IMG/VR virus record: IMGVR_UViG_3300044816_000217
Coordinates: 1 to 46,546 of that record
Origin: a virus
DNA length: 46,546 nt
Strand: one strand, 5' to 3'
Shown: piece by piece, positions 40,868 through 46,546 of the stretch
Position numbering within the stretch: the stretch's first letter is position 1
Layout: every line of letters begins with the position of its first letter
Translations under genes and position numbers: made by a program
Notes under the pieces: model-generated
What the model was told of the DNA's origin: nothing
The model's database searches: none
What the model saw: only the letters and a program-made list of their open reading frames with translations

Positions 40868-41086
40868 ATGAAACGATACAACGTATCAGTCCCACATCCT
40901 TATGAGAAAGACGGAGAGAAGAAGACAGCCTGGAAGGGTGTCGGCACACTTGTTCGTTTCGACGCCACGCAGGACAAGCCAGAGGGCTTCATCCTCGAAC
41001 TGAATATGTTCCCCGGAGTGAAATTCGGGGTGTTCGAGCAGCGCGACCGCGACGACAAGTCGAAGGGCGACGGCGACGACTTCTAG
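40868..41086 (+). CDS. Small hypothetical early protein
   Basis: 72 aa. YNVSVPHPYEKDGEKKTAWKGVGTLVRFDATQDKPEGFILELNMFPGVKFGVFEQRDRDD: a small beta-sheet domain with an acidic tail. It resembles short phage proteins of unknown function linked to recombination genes. Confidence 0.65.
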   Translation: MKRYNVSVPHPYEKDGEKKTAWKGVGTLVRFDATQDKPEGFILELNMFPGVKFGVFEQRDRDDKSKGDGDDF

Positions 41087-41089
41087 CTT

Positions 41090-41347
41090 ATGGGTCGTTG
41101 CCTCGACTGCCGCAAGGACACCTACAAGATGGGAGAATACTACATGGTCATAGATGCCGTGTGGGCCGAAGCGAATCCAAATAAAAAAGGCATGTTGTGC
41201 ATCGGATGCTTGGAGAAACGATTGGGCCGTGCTCTCACGATACGCGACTTTCTGTGGTGCCCGCTCAATGTCATGAACGTCTTTGACGGAACGACCAGTA
41301 AGCGTCTGAAGAACCGCCTTGGCTGCGTATTTCTCGCTCCGAAATGA
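41090..41347 (+). CDS. Zinc-ribbon-like early protein
   Basis: 85 aa. CLDCRKDTYKMGEYYMVIDAVW...GMLCIGCLEKRLGRALTIRDFL has two CxxC knuckles about 35 residues apart and a W-containing strand between, typical of phage zinc-binding domains. It is likely nucleic-acid binding. Confidence 0.75.
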   Translation: MGRCLDCRKDTYKMGEYYMVIDAVWAEANPNKKGMLCIGCLEKRLGRALTIRDFLWCPLNVMNVFDGTTSKRLKNRLGCVFLAPK

Positions 41348-41349
41348 GT

Positions 41350-41844
41350 ATGGAATTCCACTGCACCGGCACGCCAGAAGGCATGATGCAATTCAGCCCC
41401 TACACGCGTGCCCAGTTCAAAGAATTCCTTCGAACCAACGGACCCGTTCGCCTCACGATCACGCCCGAGCTGCCAGAGAGCGCTAAGCTGCGCCGCTGGT
41501 ACGAGGGCGCGGTCGTCCCCCTCATCACCTTCTATCAGTCGGGCATGGACCACAGGAACGGCGAGGACCGCCGCAGGGTGCGCGAATGGATGAAGGAGGA
41601 ATTCAACGGGGAGATGGTCGAAATTGGTGGCAAGATCCACACCGTCGCCAAGACCACCAAAGGGCGCGAAACTCTCAATCCGTTTGTGGAGCGCGTCGTC
41701 GGCTGGCTGAATGACAACTATGCGCCACCAGCCGAAGCGCTCGACCCGGATAAATACAAGCACTGGCGCAACGTGATCTTCCCGCACGGCGGCCCTGAGA
41801 CTTACATCGACTACTTATTAGAATTAAACATCCTCACTGTATGA
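41350..41844 (+). CDS. Hypothetical early protein
   Basis: 164 aa from ATG 41350, chosen because of T at -1; an ATG at 41344 overlaps the previous stop. Pattern: MQFSPYTRAQFKEFLRTNGPVRLTITPELPESAKLRRWYEGAVVPLITFYQSG...REWMKEEFNGEMVEIGGKIHTVAKTTKGRETLNPFVERVVGWLND. The order LTI..., then a long helix and STKG-like turn, is reminiscent of NinB-type phage recombination proteins, but I would not assign it. The last 4 nt overlap the HTH gene. Confidence 0.65.
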   Translation: MEFHCTGTPEGMMQFSPYTRAQFKEFLRTNGPVRLTITPELPESAKLRRWYEGAVVPLITFYQSGMDHRNGEDRRRVREWMKEEFNGEMVEIGGKIHTVAKTTKGRETLNPFVERVVGWLNDNYAPPAEALDPDKYKHWRNVIFPHGGPETYIDYLLELNILTV

Positions 41845-42104
41845 CCGTCATCGACGAAGTGAAACTCATAACTCGAACTGCAAAGCAGTGCCACGCGATT
41901 GCCCGCTACCTAGAAGAACGGGGCGAGGTAGACAACGTAACCGCCATCATGGGCGGCATACCCGACGCGGGGCGCGTGTTGCGTCTCGGAGCGCGCATTC
42001 ATGACTTGCGGCACACATACGGCTACGAGATCGCGACGCGCATCGGGCCGGACAACAACACGAGTTACAAGCTCATAAGGAAGCCGGCTGCGAAGCAGCT
42101 CTGA
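41841..42104 (+). CDS. Helix-turn-helix phage protein
   Basis: 87 aa. TAKQCHAIARYLEERGEVDNVTAIMGGIPDAGRVLRLGARIHDLRHTYGYEIATRI matches the small winged-helix fold used by many phage HTH proteins (Q...I..YL...G.....A.......RLGARI.DLR..G..I.T). Probable DNA-binding regulator of early genes. Confidence 0.75.
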   Translation: MTVIDEVKLITRTAKQCHAIARYLEERGEVDNVTAIMGGIPDAGRVLRLGARIHDLRHTYGYEIATRIGPDNNTSYKLIRKPAAKQL

Positions 42105-42109
42105 CTTGT

Positions 42110-42499
42110 ATGAAAATTCCTGAAGAAGCAATCGCAAAGGCGATAGAAGGAGGGTGGATACCCAAAGGGGTTGAGGCACATAAGATCACTGGCTGGACGT
42201 TAGACGATGGAGTGCTGAAAATCCTCGGCACTTATAACAAGACAAAATCAGTCACCGATTACATCCTTGTCGAACAGATCGCCCTGGACCCCTCATTCTG
42301 GCAGAGCTTAGGGAAGGCGTTGGGGTGGGGCATCAGAAAAACAATGTTCCACACCGAAATCCAAGATGATGAATGGTATCGCAACATTGAGAACAAGAAA
42401 CATGCCGTTTATCAGGGGACAGAGTTCGCTAACCTCATCCTCACAGGCGGCGACACAGACGCTTACTGGAAAGGATTATTAGATAAAACGAGCGTATGA
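42110..42499 (+). CDS. Hypothetical early phage protein
   Basis: 129 aa. KIPEEAIAKAIEGGW...EQIALDPSFWQSLGKALGW: the ALDPSFWQSLGKALGW motif recurs in short phage proteins of unknown function. It is in the early operon and coupled to the next gene by ATGA. Confidence 0.7.
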   Translation: MKIPEEAIAKAIEGGWIPKGVEAHKITGWTLDDGVLKILGTYNKTKSVTDYILVEQIALDPSFWQSLGKALGWGIRKTMFHTEIQDDEWYRNIENKKHAVYQGTEFANLILTGGDTDAYWKGLLDKTSV

Positions 42500-42876
42500 A
42501 ACTCGAACAACAAGTATGCAGCCTCGACCTCGCAAAGAGGCTCAAGGAATTGGGGGTGAAGCAAAGCAGCTTCCTGTATTGGTTCAAATACACAGAAGAC
42601 CGTGACTGCTTCTTGAACGTAGGCTTGCCGACCGGAGCATATAACGGGAGCGTTCATGATCACCACGCCGAAAACTGGCGTGATGGCGAAATCTGGTCAG
42701 CCTTCACCGTCGCAGAGCTTGGGGAGATGCTGTCGCCGACGATGGTAGAGGGAAAGAGATTTTGGTTCAGCGACACAAGGGAGGCGAGAAGCAACGCGAC
42801 ATTTATGATCAACGAAGCAAACTCCCGCGCCGAAATGCTCATCTACCTACTGGAAAATAAGCTCATCGCTTCGTGA
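42496..42876 (+). CDS. KLEQQVCS-type phage protein, copy 2
   Basis: 126 aa. N-terminus KLEQQVCSLDLAKRLKELGVKQ and C-terminus AEMLIYLLENKLIAS nearly match the gene at 35051; the middle differs. The DNA ends are far more similar than the middle, implying recombination or gene conversion. It is the last gene of the early operon, convergent with the repressor. Confidence 0.75.
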   Translation: MKLEQQVCSLDLAKRLKELGVKQSSFLYWFKYTEDRDCFLNVGLPTGAYNGSVHDHHAENWRDGEIWSAFTVAELGEMLSPTMVEGKRFWFSDTREARSNATFMINEANSRAEMLIYLLENKLIAS

Positions 42877-42893
42877 CGCGTCTCTCGACTGGT

Positions 42894-43256
42894 CTACTCA
42901 GAATTCGACAGGCCGACGACCAGCGCGACAACCGAATTGCGGACACGCTGCTCAGTGATCTTCTCGAAGGCTTCCGCCAGCTTGAAAGCATCTCGCTTGC
43001 TCAGAAACTCGATAGGCGCTCGACCTTTTCCCGCTCCCTTCACCCCGTCAAAAAAAGACTTCACGGGCACATCAAGAACCCCTGCAATGGCAAGCAGCCG
43101 TCCAGCGCCTACGCGGTTCGTTCCCTTCTCGTACTTCTGTATCTGCTGGAAGGTTACGCCGATCTGCGTTCCTAAGTCAGTCTGGGACATCTTCGCGGCC
43201 AGCCGATAAACCCGTAAATTATTTCCGACCAGCACATCGTTGGGATGGGGAGCCAT
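42894..43256 (-). CDS. XRE-family repressor
   Basis: 120 aa. The HTH_3 domain at about 12-66 (NNLRVYRLAAKMSQTDLGTQIGVTFQQIQKYEKGTNRVGAGRLLAIAGVLDVPVKSFF) is the Cro/C1 fold; a short helical C-terminus (SKRDAFKLAEAFEKI) probably dimerises it. No cleavable LexA-like domain, so induction would not use RecA-driven self-cleavage. Candidate lysogeny repressor, divergent from the serine recombinase, with an operator-like dyad 83 bp upstream. Confidence 0.85.
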   Translation of the reverse strand: MAPHPNDVLVGNNLRVYRLAAKMSQTDLGTQIGVTFQQIQKYEKGTNRVGAGRLLAIAGVLDVPVKSFFDGVKGAGKGRAPIEFLSKRDAFKLAEAFEKITEQRVRNSVVALVVGLSNSE

Positions 43257-43293
43257 GATTTACAACCTCTGTGGAGTCCGCATAAAAGCAGAA

Positions 43294-43456
43294 ATCTTGA
43301 ATTCTGCCGGACCTGTAAAGTGCTGAAATCGCTAAGTATTTGGTAAACTACCTAAGTGAGTTCCCAAACCACGGCACAACCCGTTTTATTGCGTAAACGC
43401 TCGATATTCTCGCAATCCGAGCATGCGACACACTCTCCGCTTGCAGAATTCAAGAT
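43294..43456. promoter_or_regulatory. Inverted 14-bp sites flanking the repressor/recombinase intergenic region
   Basis: ATCTTGAATTCTGC (43294-43307) recurs as its exact reverse complement GCAGAATTCAAGAT (43443-43456). Flanking bases also agree partly (GCA at the outer arm in both). Each copy is itself part of an imperfect dyad (GCAGAA...TTCTGC in the left copy). The 135 bp between holds the operator-like dyad. Candidate crossover or binding sites for the adjacent serine recombinase; one site ends 12 nt before its ATG. Confidence 0.55.
43339..43355. promoter_or_regulatory. Operator-like dyad
   Basis: TTTGGTA-AAC-TACCTAA is a 17-bp dyad (TTnGGTA/TACCnAA) in the divergent control region, a good size for an XRE dimer. 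CTAAGT occurs as a direct repeat on both sides of it. Confidence 0.45.
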
Positions 43457-43468
43457 ATTTGCCGGGCT

Positions 43469-44020
43469 ATGAACCTCTACGGCTACGCCCGCGTAAGCAC
43501 CAACGGACAGGCACTCGACGCTCAAGTGTTGCAGCTTGAAGCGGCTGGCTGCGCTCGCGTTTTTCGCGAGAAGGTCAGCGGCGCGAAGACCGATCGCCCT
43601 GAATTGAAGAAGATGCTCAAGCTTCTCGGGCCGGGCGGAATGGTTCTCGTGACCAGACTAGACCGCCTCGCCCGTTCCACCCGAGATCTTCTCAACATCC
43701 TCGCGCTAATAAGCGAAAAGAGCGCTGCCTTTAGATCGCTCGGGGACATCTGGGCCGACACCACGACCGCGCACGGCCGCTTGATGCTCACCGTCTTGGG
43801 AGGATTAGCGGAATTCGAGAGGGAGTTGATACGCACCAGGACGGCTGAGGGTCGCGCTCGAGCGGTGGCGATGGGTGTGCGACTTGGTCGCCGTCCAAAG
43901 CTCGATCAGGAGCAACGCCGGCAAGCCTGCGCTCGCAAGGCTGCTGGCGAGGACGTGCGGTTGATTGCCAAAGACTTCAACGTATCGGATTCGACGATCT
44001 CACGGCTGCAATGCGAATGA
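43469..44020 (+). CDS. Serine recombinase (resolvase/invertase family)
   Basis: 183 aa. YGYARVSTNGQALDAQVLQLEAAGCARVF contains the catalytic Ser10, then EKVSGAKTDRPELKKML, LVTRLDRLARSTRDLLNIL and AEFERELIRTRTAEGRARA (E-helix). The C-terminal HTH (EDVRLIAKDFNVSDSTISRLQ) binds DNA. This size and layout equals Tn3-type resolvases and Gin/Hin invertases. Together with flanking inverted sites it may run a DNA switch or resolve multimers. It is a second recombinase in addition to the tyrosine integrase. Confidence 0.93.
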   Translation: MNLYGYARVSTNGQALDAQVLQLEAAGCARVFREKVSGAKTDRPELKKMLKLLGPGGMVLVTRLDRLARSTRDLLNILALISEKSAAFRSLGDIWADTTTAHGRLMLTVLGGLAEFERELIRTRTAEGRARAVAMGVRLGRRPKLDQEQRRQACARKAAGEDVRLIAKDFNVSDSTISRLQCE

Positions 44021-44028
44021 TTTTCGGA

Positions 44029-44283
44029 TCACCGAGCGACCGAATGCCTCAACCGCTCGGCCGTTCTCCCGCTGCGCCCCCGAAAGTATGCCAATACGAA
44101 TACACGGATTGCCGAAGACAAGTTGCCATCACTCCGGCCACCGTCGATTTCTTCTACCACTTTTGTCACCGGCTGGTCTCGCTCCTTAGCGATCTCCTTG
44201 AGCGCGTCCCAGAACGGCCCCTCGACATAAATGCCGGTTTTACGCCCATTTATTGAAATCGATCGCTTATTGAATATGCCCAC
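44029..44283 (-). CDS. Ribbon-helix-helix protein (RHH_4-like)
   Basis: 84 aa. KRSISINGRKTGIYVEGPFWDALKEIAKERDQPVTKVVEEIDGGRSDGNLSSAIRVFVLAYFR is the RHH_4 signature found in alphaproteobacteria. It is divergent from the restriction endonuclease gene (76 nt apart) and convergent with the serine recombinase, so it could control either. The start codon is GTG. Confidence 0.85.
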   Translation of the reverse strand: MGIFNKRSISINGRKTGIYVEGPFWDALKEIAKERDQPVTKVVEEIDGGRSDGNLSSAIRVFVLAYFRGRSGRTAERLRHSVAR

Positions 44284-44359
44284 TTGACCGTCCGATTCGA
44301 CTCTCGCCCCGAATCATCTTTAAAAGTCCTGCTGCACATTCCGTGCCCAGGGCAACCTA

Positions 44360-45016
44360 GTGGCGAAACAAGCAGCCAAGCTCACAAGCGGACGCGACAT
44401 CGTTCGAGCGCTGTTCCTTGCCAACTTGGGCAAGATTGTCACCAAGGAGCAGATTATCAAAGCCATCTGTACCGGGCTAGGTGTGGATGATTACGAAAAT
44501 TGGCACCAGCGGCTTTCTGAACTCCGTACCGACGAAGGTTTTACAATCCTCTCCGGGAGGGACCGCAAGGACCTCAAGCCGGGCCAGTACCTTCTCCTCT
44601 CGACCGAACGACGCGAGATCGCCAGCAAACGCACGAGGCCAACTCCTGAAACTTGGAGAGCCGTTCTGAAGCGTGCTGGCAACTGCTGTGAATGGAAAGA
44701 AGGCGGTATTGCCTGCGGTCTACACAACGGTGCCATCGACCCGGTTGGAGGCGGAACCGTCAAACTGACTCCCGACCATATGACGCCGCACTCAATCGAC
44801 CCCAAGTCAGATCCCGACAAGCCTGACCAGTGGCAGGCACTGTGTGGCCGCCATCAGGTCACCAAACGGAACTACTGGGATAGCACGACCGGGAAACTCA
44901 ACGCGGTCGCCATCGTACAGGCAGCAGCCGAAAAAGAGAAAGATGTGATCTTCGGCATGCTTCTCGAATATTACGGATTCACAAGGGACGCTGACGGCAA
45001 TATAAGAAAGGCATGA
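44360..45016 (+). CDS. HNH-type restriction endonuclease
   Basis: 218 aa, GTG start. The N-terminal ~90 residues are helical (GRDIVRALFLANLGKIVTKEQIIKAICTGLG: winged-helix like). The C-terminal domain has CCEWKEGGIACGL, then LTPDH (D139-H140), and LCGRHQVTKRNYWD (C162, H165, N-containing), an HNH/beta-beta-alpha-metal nuclease pattern. It is followed by a DNA methyltransferase overlapping by 4 nt (ATGA), so it is most likely a type II restriction enzyme. Its specificity cannot be read from the sequence. Confidence 0.85.
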   Translation: MAKQAAKLTSGRDIVRALFLANLGKIVTKEQIIKAICTGLGVDDYENWHQRLSELRTDEGFTILSGRDRKDLKPGQYLLLSTERREIASKRTRPTPETWRAVLKRAGNCCEWKEGGIACGLHNGAIDPVGGGTVKLTPDHMTPHSIDPKSDPDKPDQWQALCGRHQVTKRNYWDSTTGKLNAVAIVQAAAEKEKDVIFGMLLEYYGFTRDADGNIRKA

Positions 45017-45870
45017 ACAAGCCTCTCAAACGCCCTCAGCCCGAAACCGCTCCCGCCGAGCGCATCAGCTTCCTTCCTGCCCAAGATGTCTTCGATGCAT
45101 TCGACACGATCGAGCGCATGGACATCCGGCCCAAGTGCACGATGCTCGACCCTTGGTACAACAAGGGTGTTGGCGGCGTTATCGACAATTACGACCAGTT
45201 CATTGAACGTCTGCTTGACCGCGCATGCGCTATTAGCGAGCACGTCTATCTTTGGGGCTTCCCCGAGATCATTGGTCCGTATGTTCGCTCGGTGCCGAAA
45301 TCACACGAACTCGTCGCTTGGCTCACTTGGTATTACAAGAACAATCCCTCGGTCATTCGCGGCTGGCGCAGCAGCCAAATGGCATGCCTCCACATAGCGA
45401 CACCCGACGCGAAGATGTACCCGCAGAACTTCCTAAATACCGTCCAGAAGGAACGTCTCGCCAACAAGAAGCTACGATACATTCCCGGTCCAACCAGCGT
45501 TATCGAAAGTGCTCTCTTGATCGGGTTCGTCGGCAAAAAAGAACAGACCGGCCACCCCGCCCAAAAGCCGATGCCCGTTTACGACAAGCTTGTTCGCATG
45601 GTCACAGAGGAAGACGACCTCATCTTTGATCCCATGTGCGGTTCGGGGACGACCGGCGCGGTAGCACTTGTTCGCAACCGTCGCGCCATCCTCTGCGACA
45701 TGGAAGAAGAGTATCTCGACATCTCTCGCAACCGCCTCACCGACGACCAAACCGGCTTCGCTGCAAAGCTGGACCTTGCAGGCAACAACCCCGACATTAT
45801 CAAGCGTCCCAAGCGACCGGCTGTCATCATGGAGAGCGAGCTACCTTTCGAGTTCGACAGTACTTCTTAG
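45013..45870 (+). CDS. DNA methyltransferase (amino-group, beta-like)
   Basis: 285 aa. Catalytic motif IV is TMLDPWYNKG (D46-P-W-Y49; a variant of DPPY) and precedes motif I DPMCGSGTTGAVALVRNRRAILCDMEEEYLDISRNRL (about 206-240), the beta-class order. LIGFVGKKEQTGHPAQKPMPVYDKLVRMVTEEDDLIFDPMCGSG is the typical motif X/I link. It would methylate adenine N6 or cytosine N4 and protect the lysogen from the HNH nuclease. Last prophage gene before attR. Confidence 0.9.
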   Translation: MNKPLKRPQPETAPAERISFLPAQDVFDAFDTIERMDIRPKCTMLDPWYNKGVGGVIDNYDQFIERLLDRACAISEHVYLWGFPEIIGPYVRSVPKSHELVAWLTWYYKNNPSVIRGWRSSQMACLHIATPDAKMYPQNFLNTVQKERLANKKLRYIPGPTSVIESALLIGFVGKKEQTGHPAQKPMPVYDKLVRMVTEEDDLIFDPMCGSGTTGAVALVRNRRAILCDMEEEYLDISRNRLTDDQTGFAAKLDLAGNNPDIIKRPKRPAVIMESELPFEFDSTS

Positions 45871-45881
45871 CGAAGTCATAG

Positions 45882-45899
45882 GAGTGCCGGAAGAGTGCC
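45882..45899 (+). repeat. Direct repeats, possible integrase arm sites
   Basis: GAGTGCC at 45882-45888 and again at 45893-45899 (11 bp apart, about one helical turn), 42 bp left of the attR core, a usual position for Int arm-type sites. Confidence 0.4.
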
Positions 45900-45940
45900 A
45901 AATATTCTGTAACTTGTTGAAATTACTTGGTGGGAGTAAT

Positions 45941-45986
45941 GCTTCCCAAGCTGCATACGAGGGTTCGATTCCCTTCGCCCGCTCCA
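45941..45986 (+). other. attR: 3' half of tRNA-Gly(CCC)
   Basis: From GCTTCCCAAGC (anticodon stem-loop with CCC) through the T-arm GAGGG-TTCGATT-CCCTT to the acceptor strand CGCCCGC, discriminator T and CCA at 45986. The 5' half of the tRNA is absent: the sequence before 45941 cannot form the D-arm or a GCGGGCG acceptor strand. GC content rises to the right. Confidence 0.9.
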
Positions 45987-46036
45987 TCTCCTCCGGCCGA
46001 AGCCGCGGCGCGCTGCCCAAGATCGCCGCCGCCGGA

Positions 46037-46546
46037 GTGCTTACCGGCATCCTGACGCCGCTGTTTCAGCCGCTGATTGACAGGATTGCGGGCACCCACG
46101 GCGATTTCCGGATCGCGCTGCTGGCGCTGCCGTTCGCGATCCTTGTTGCGGTTCTGGTGCGCCGGCTGAGCGCTGGTCCTTGGTGGGCCGCAGTCTCCGC
46201 GGCTGTCGTCACGATGATCGCATTCGTGTGCGCCGTAAACGCTGCGATCTGGATCGACGGGCAGGTCGGGGATGTCGCCAAGGCGGTGAGAAATACTTGT
46301 GCCGGCCTCGGCGGAGGATTTGTCGGCGCTGGCGTCATGGCGCTCGGGATAGGCCTGCTGCCGGCCGGTCCGCGCGATCCGGCGGCGTGGCTGCCGATGC
46401 TGCTCATCGGCACTGTCGCCGGTGCGCTGCTGGCGCTGGACAATGCGATCGAGCTCGATCTTGCCTCGGTGCTCTATCCGGTCTGGCAGGCCGGCGTCGC
46501 GGTCGGGCTGGCAATAGCCTTGCAACGGATTACGACGCGATTGTAA
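46037..46546 (+). CDS. Host multi-pass membrane protein
   Basis: 169 aa from GTG 46037. Hydrophobic segments: LTGILTPLFQPLIDRI, FRIALLALPFAILVAVLVRR, WWAAVSAAVVTMIAFVCAVNAAIWI, GLGGGFVGAGVMALGIGLLP, WLPMLLIGTVAGALLALDNAI and LYPVWQAGVAVGLAIALQ. Its GC-rich codons differ from the prophage. The window ends at its stop. The true start is uncertain; no ATG is present near the frame's beginning, and the upstream frame is read through attR, so part of an N-terminus may be missing. No family is recognised. Confidence 0.55.
   Translation: MLTGILTPLFQPLIDRIAGTHGDFRIALLALPFAILVAVLVRRLSAGPWWAAVSAAVVTMIAFVCAVNAAIWIDGQVGDVAKAVRNTCAGLGGGFVGAGVMALGIGLLPAGPRDPAAWLPMLLIGTVAGALLALDNAIELDLASVLYPVWQAGVAVGLAIALQRITTRL

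Noticed and set aside
45668-46546. Long frame running from inside the methyltransferase through attR into host DNA
   Set aside because: The part left of attR is the out-of-frame shadow of the methyltransferase, and it crosses the tRNA fragment. Only the portion after about 46037 is treated as a host gene.
1-46546. CRISPR array
   Set aside because: No regularly spaced identical repeats were seen. The repeats found are coding tandem repeats or short inverted repeats.

Overview
The window is an almost complete temperate siphovirus-like prophage sitting in a high-GC, probably alphaproteobacterial (Bradyrhizobium-like; inference) chromosome. It starts at the first codon of a tyrosine integrase. 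Near its right end lies the 3' half of a tRNA-Gly(CCC) gene (45941-45986), read as attR, and after it comes GC-rich host sequence encoding a multi-pass membrane protein. The intact tRNA and attL should lie just left of position 1.

Layout. 1-1.5 kb: integrase and AlpA-type regulator/excisionase. 1.5-5.4 kb: a conjugation-like module with a TraD/VirD4-type ATPase, a replication-relaxation protein and a small AT-hook protein. 5.4-9.3 kb: DnaG-type primase-like protein, DUF932-like protein, VRR-NUC nuclease and small secreted or membrane proteins. 9.4-31.3 kb: morphogenesis and lysis genes in order: terminase small and large subunits, a portal fused to a MuF-type head protein, an antisense HEPN-type moron, protease/scaffold, decoration protein, major capsid, structural proteins, a long repeat fibre, connector, tail completion, tail terminator, tail tube, G/GT chaperones with a -1 frameshift, tape measure, Dit-like protein, hub, XhlA-like protein, M23 endolysin and holin. 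31.4-38.6 kb: accessory genes using strong Shine-Dalgarno sites, minus-strand membrane morons, one gene broken by a 2-nt duplication, and several structured non-coding stretches. 34.6-42.9 kb: early operon with two YopX proteins, a Bet/RecT annealing protein, small zinc-ribbon and HTH proteins. 42.9-45.9 kb: XRE repressor, serine recombinase behind a pair of inverted 14-bp sites, RHH regulator, and a type II restriction-modification pair beside attR.

The most unusual large-scale signal is in translation initiation. Genes of the phage core and early operon almost all lack a Shine-Dalgarno sequence and have T immediately before ATG. At least eleven start 6-8 nt downstream of a TAnnnT hexamer, often with TG one base upstream (extended -10), as expected for leaderless mRNAs. 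Accessory genes in the same prophage have ordinary purine-rich ribosome-binding sites. Other signals worth following are the inverted-site switch beside the serine recombinase, a candidate H-type RNA pseudoknot ahead of the early operon, a hairpin-dense 340-bp intergenic region, the ATPase/replication-relaxation module inside a tailed phage, and the HEPN moron placed antisense between head genes.

Working model (inference): integrase and AlpA handle integration and excision at tRNA-Gly. The XRE repressor and the switch region hold lysogeny. The early operon supplies recombination and small takeover proteins. The ATPase/relaxation module and the primase-like protein act on replicating or transferred DNA. 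The head-tail-lysis block makes the virion, and the R-M pair, HEPN protein and membrane morons may protect the lysogen.
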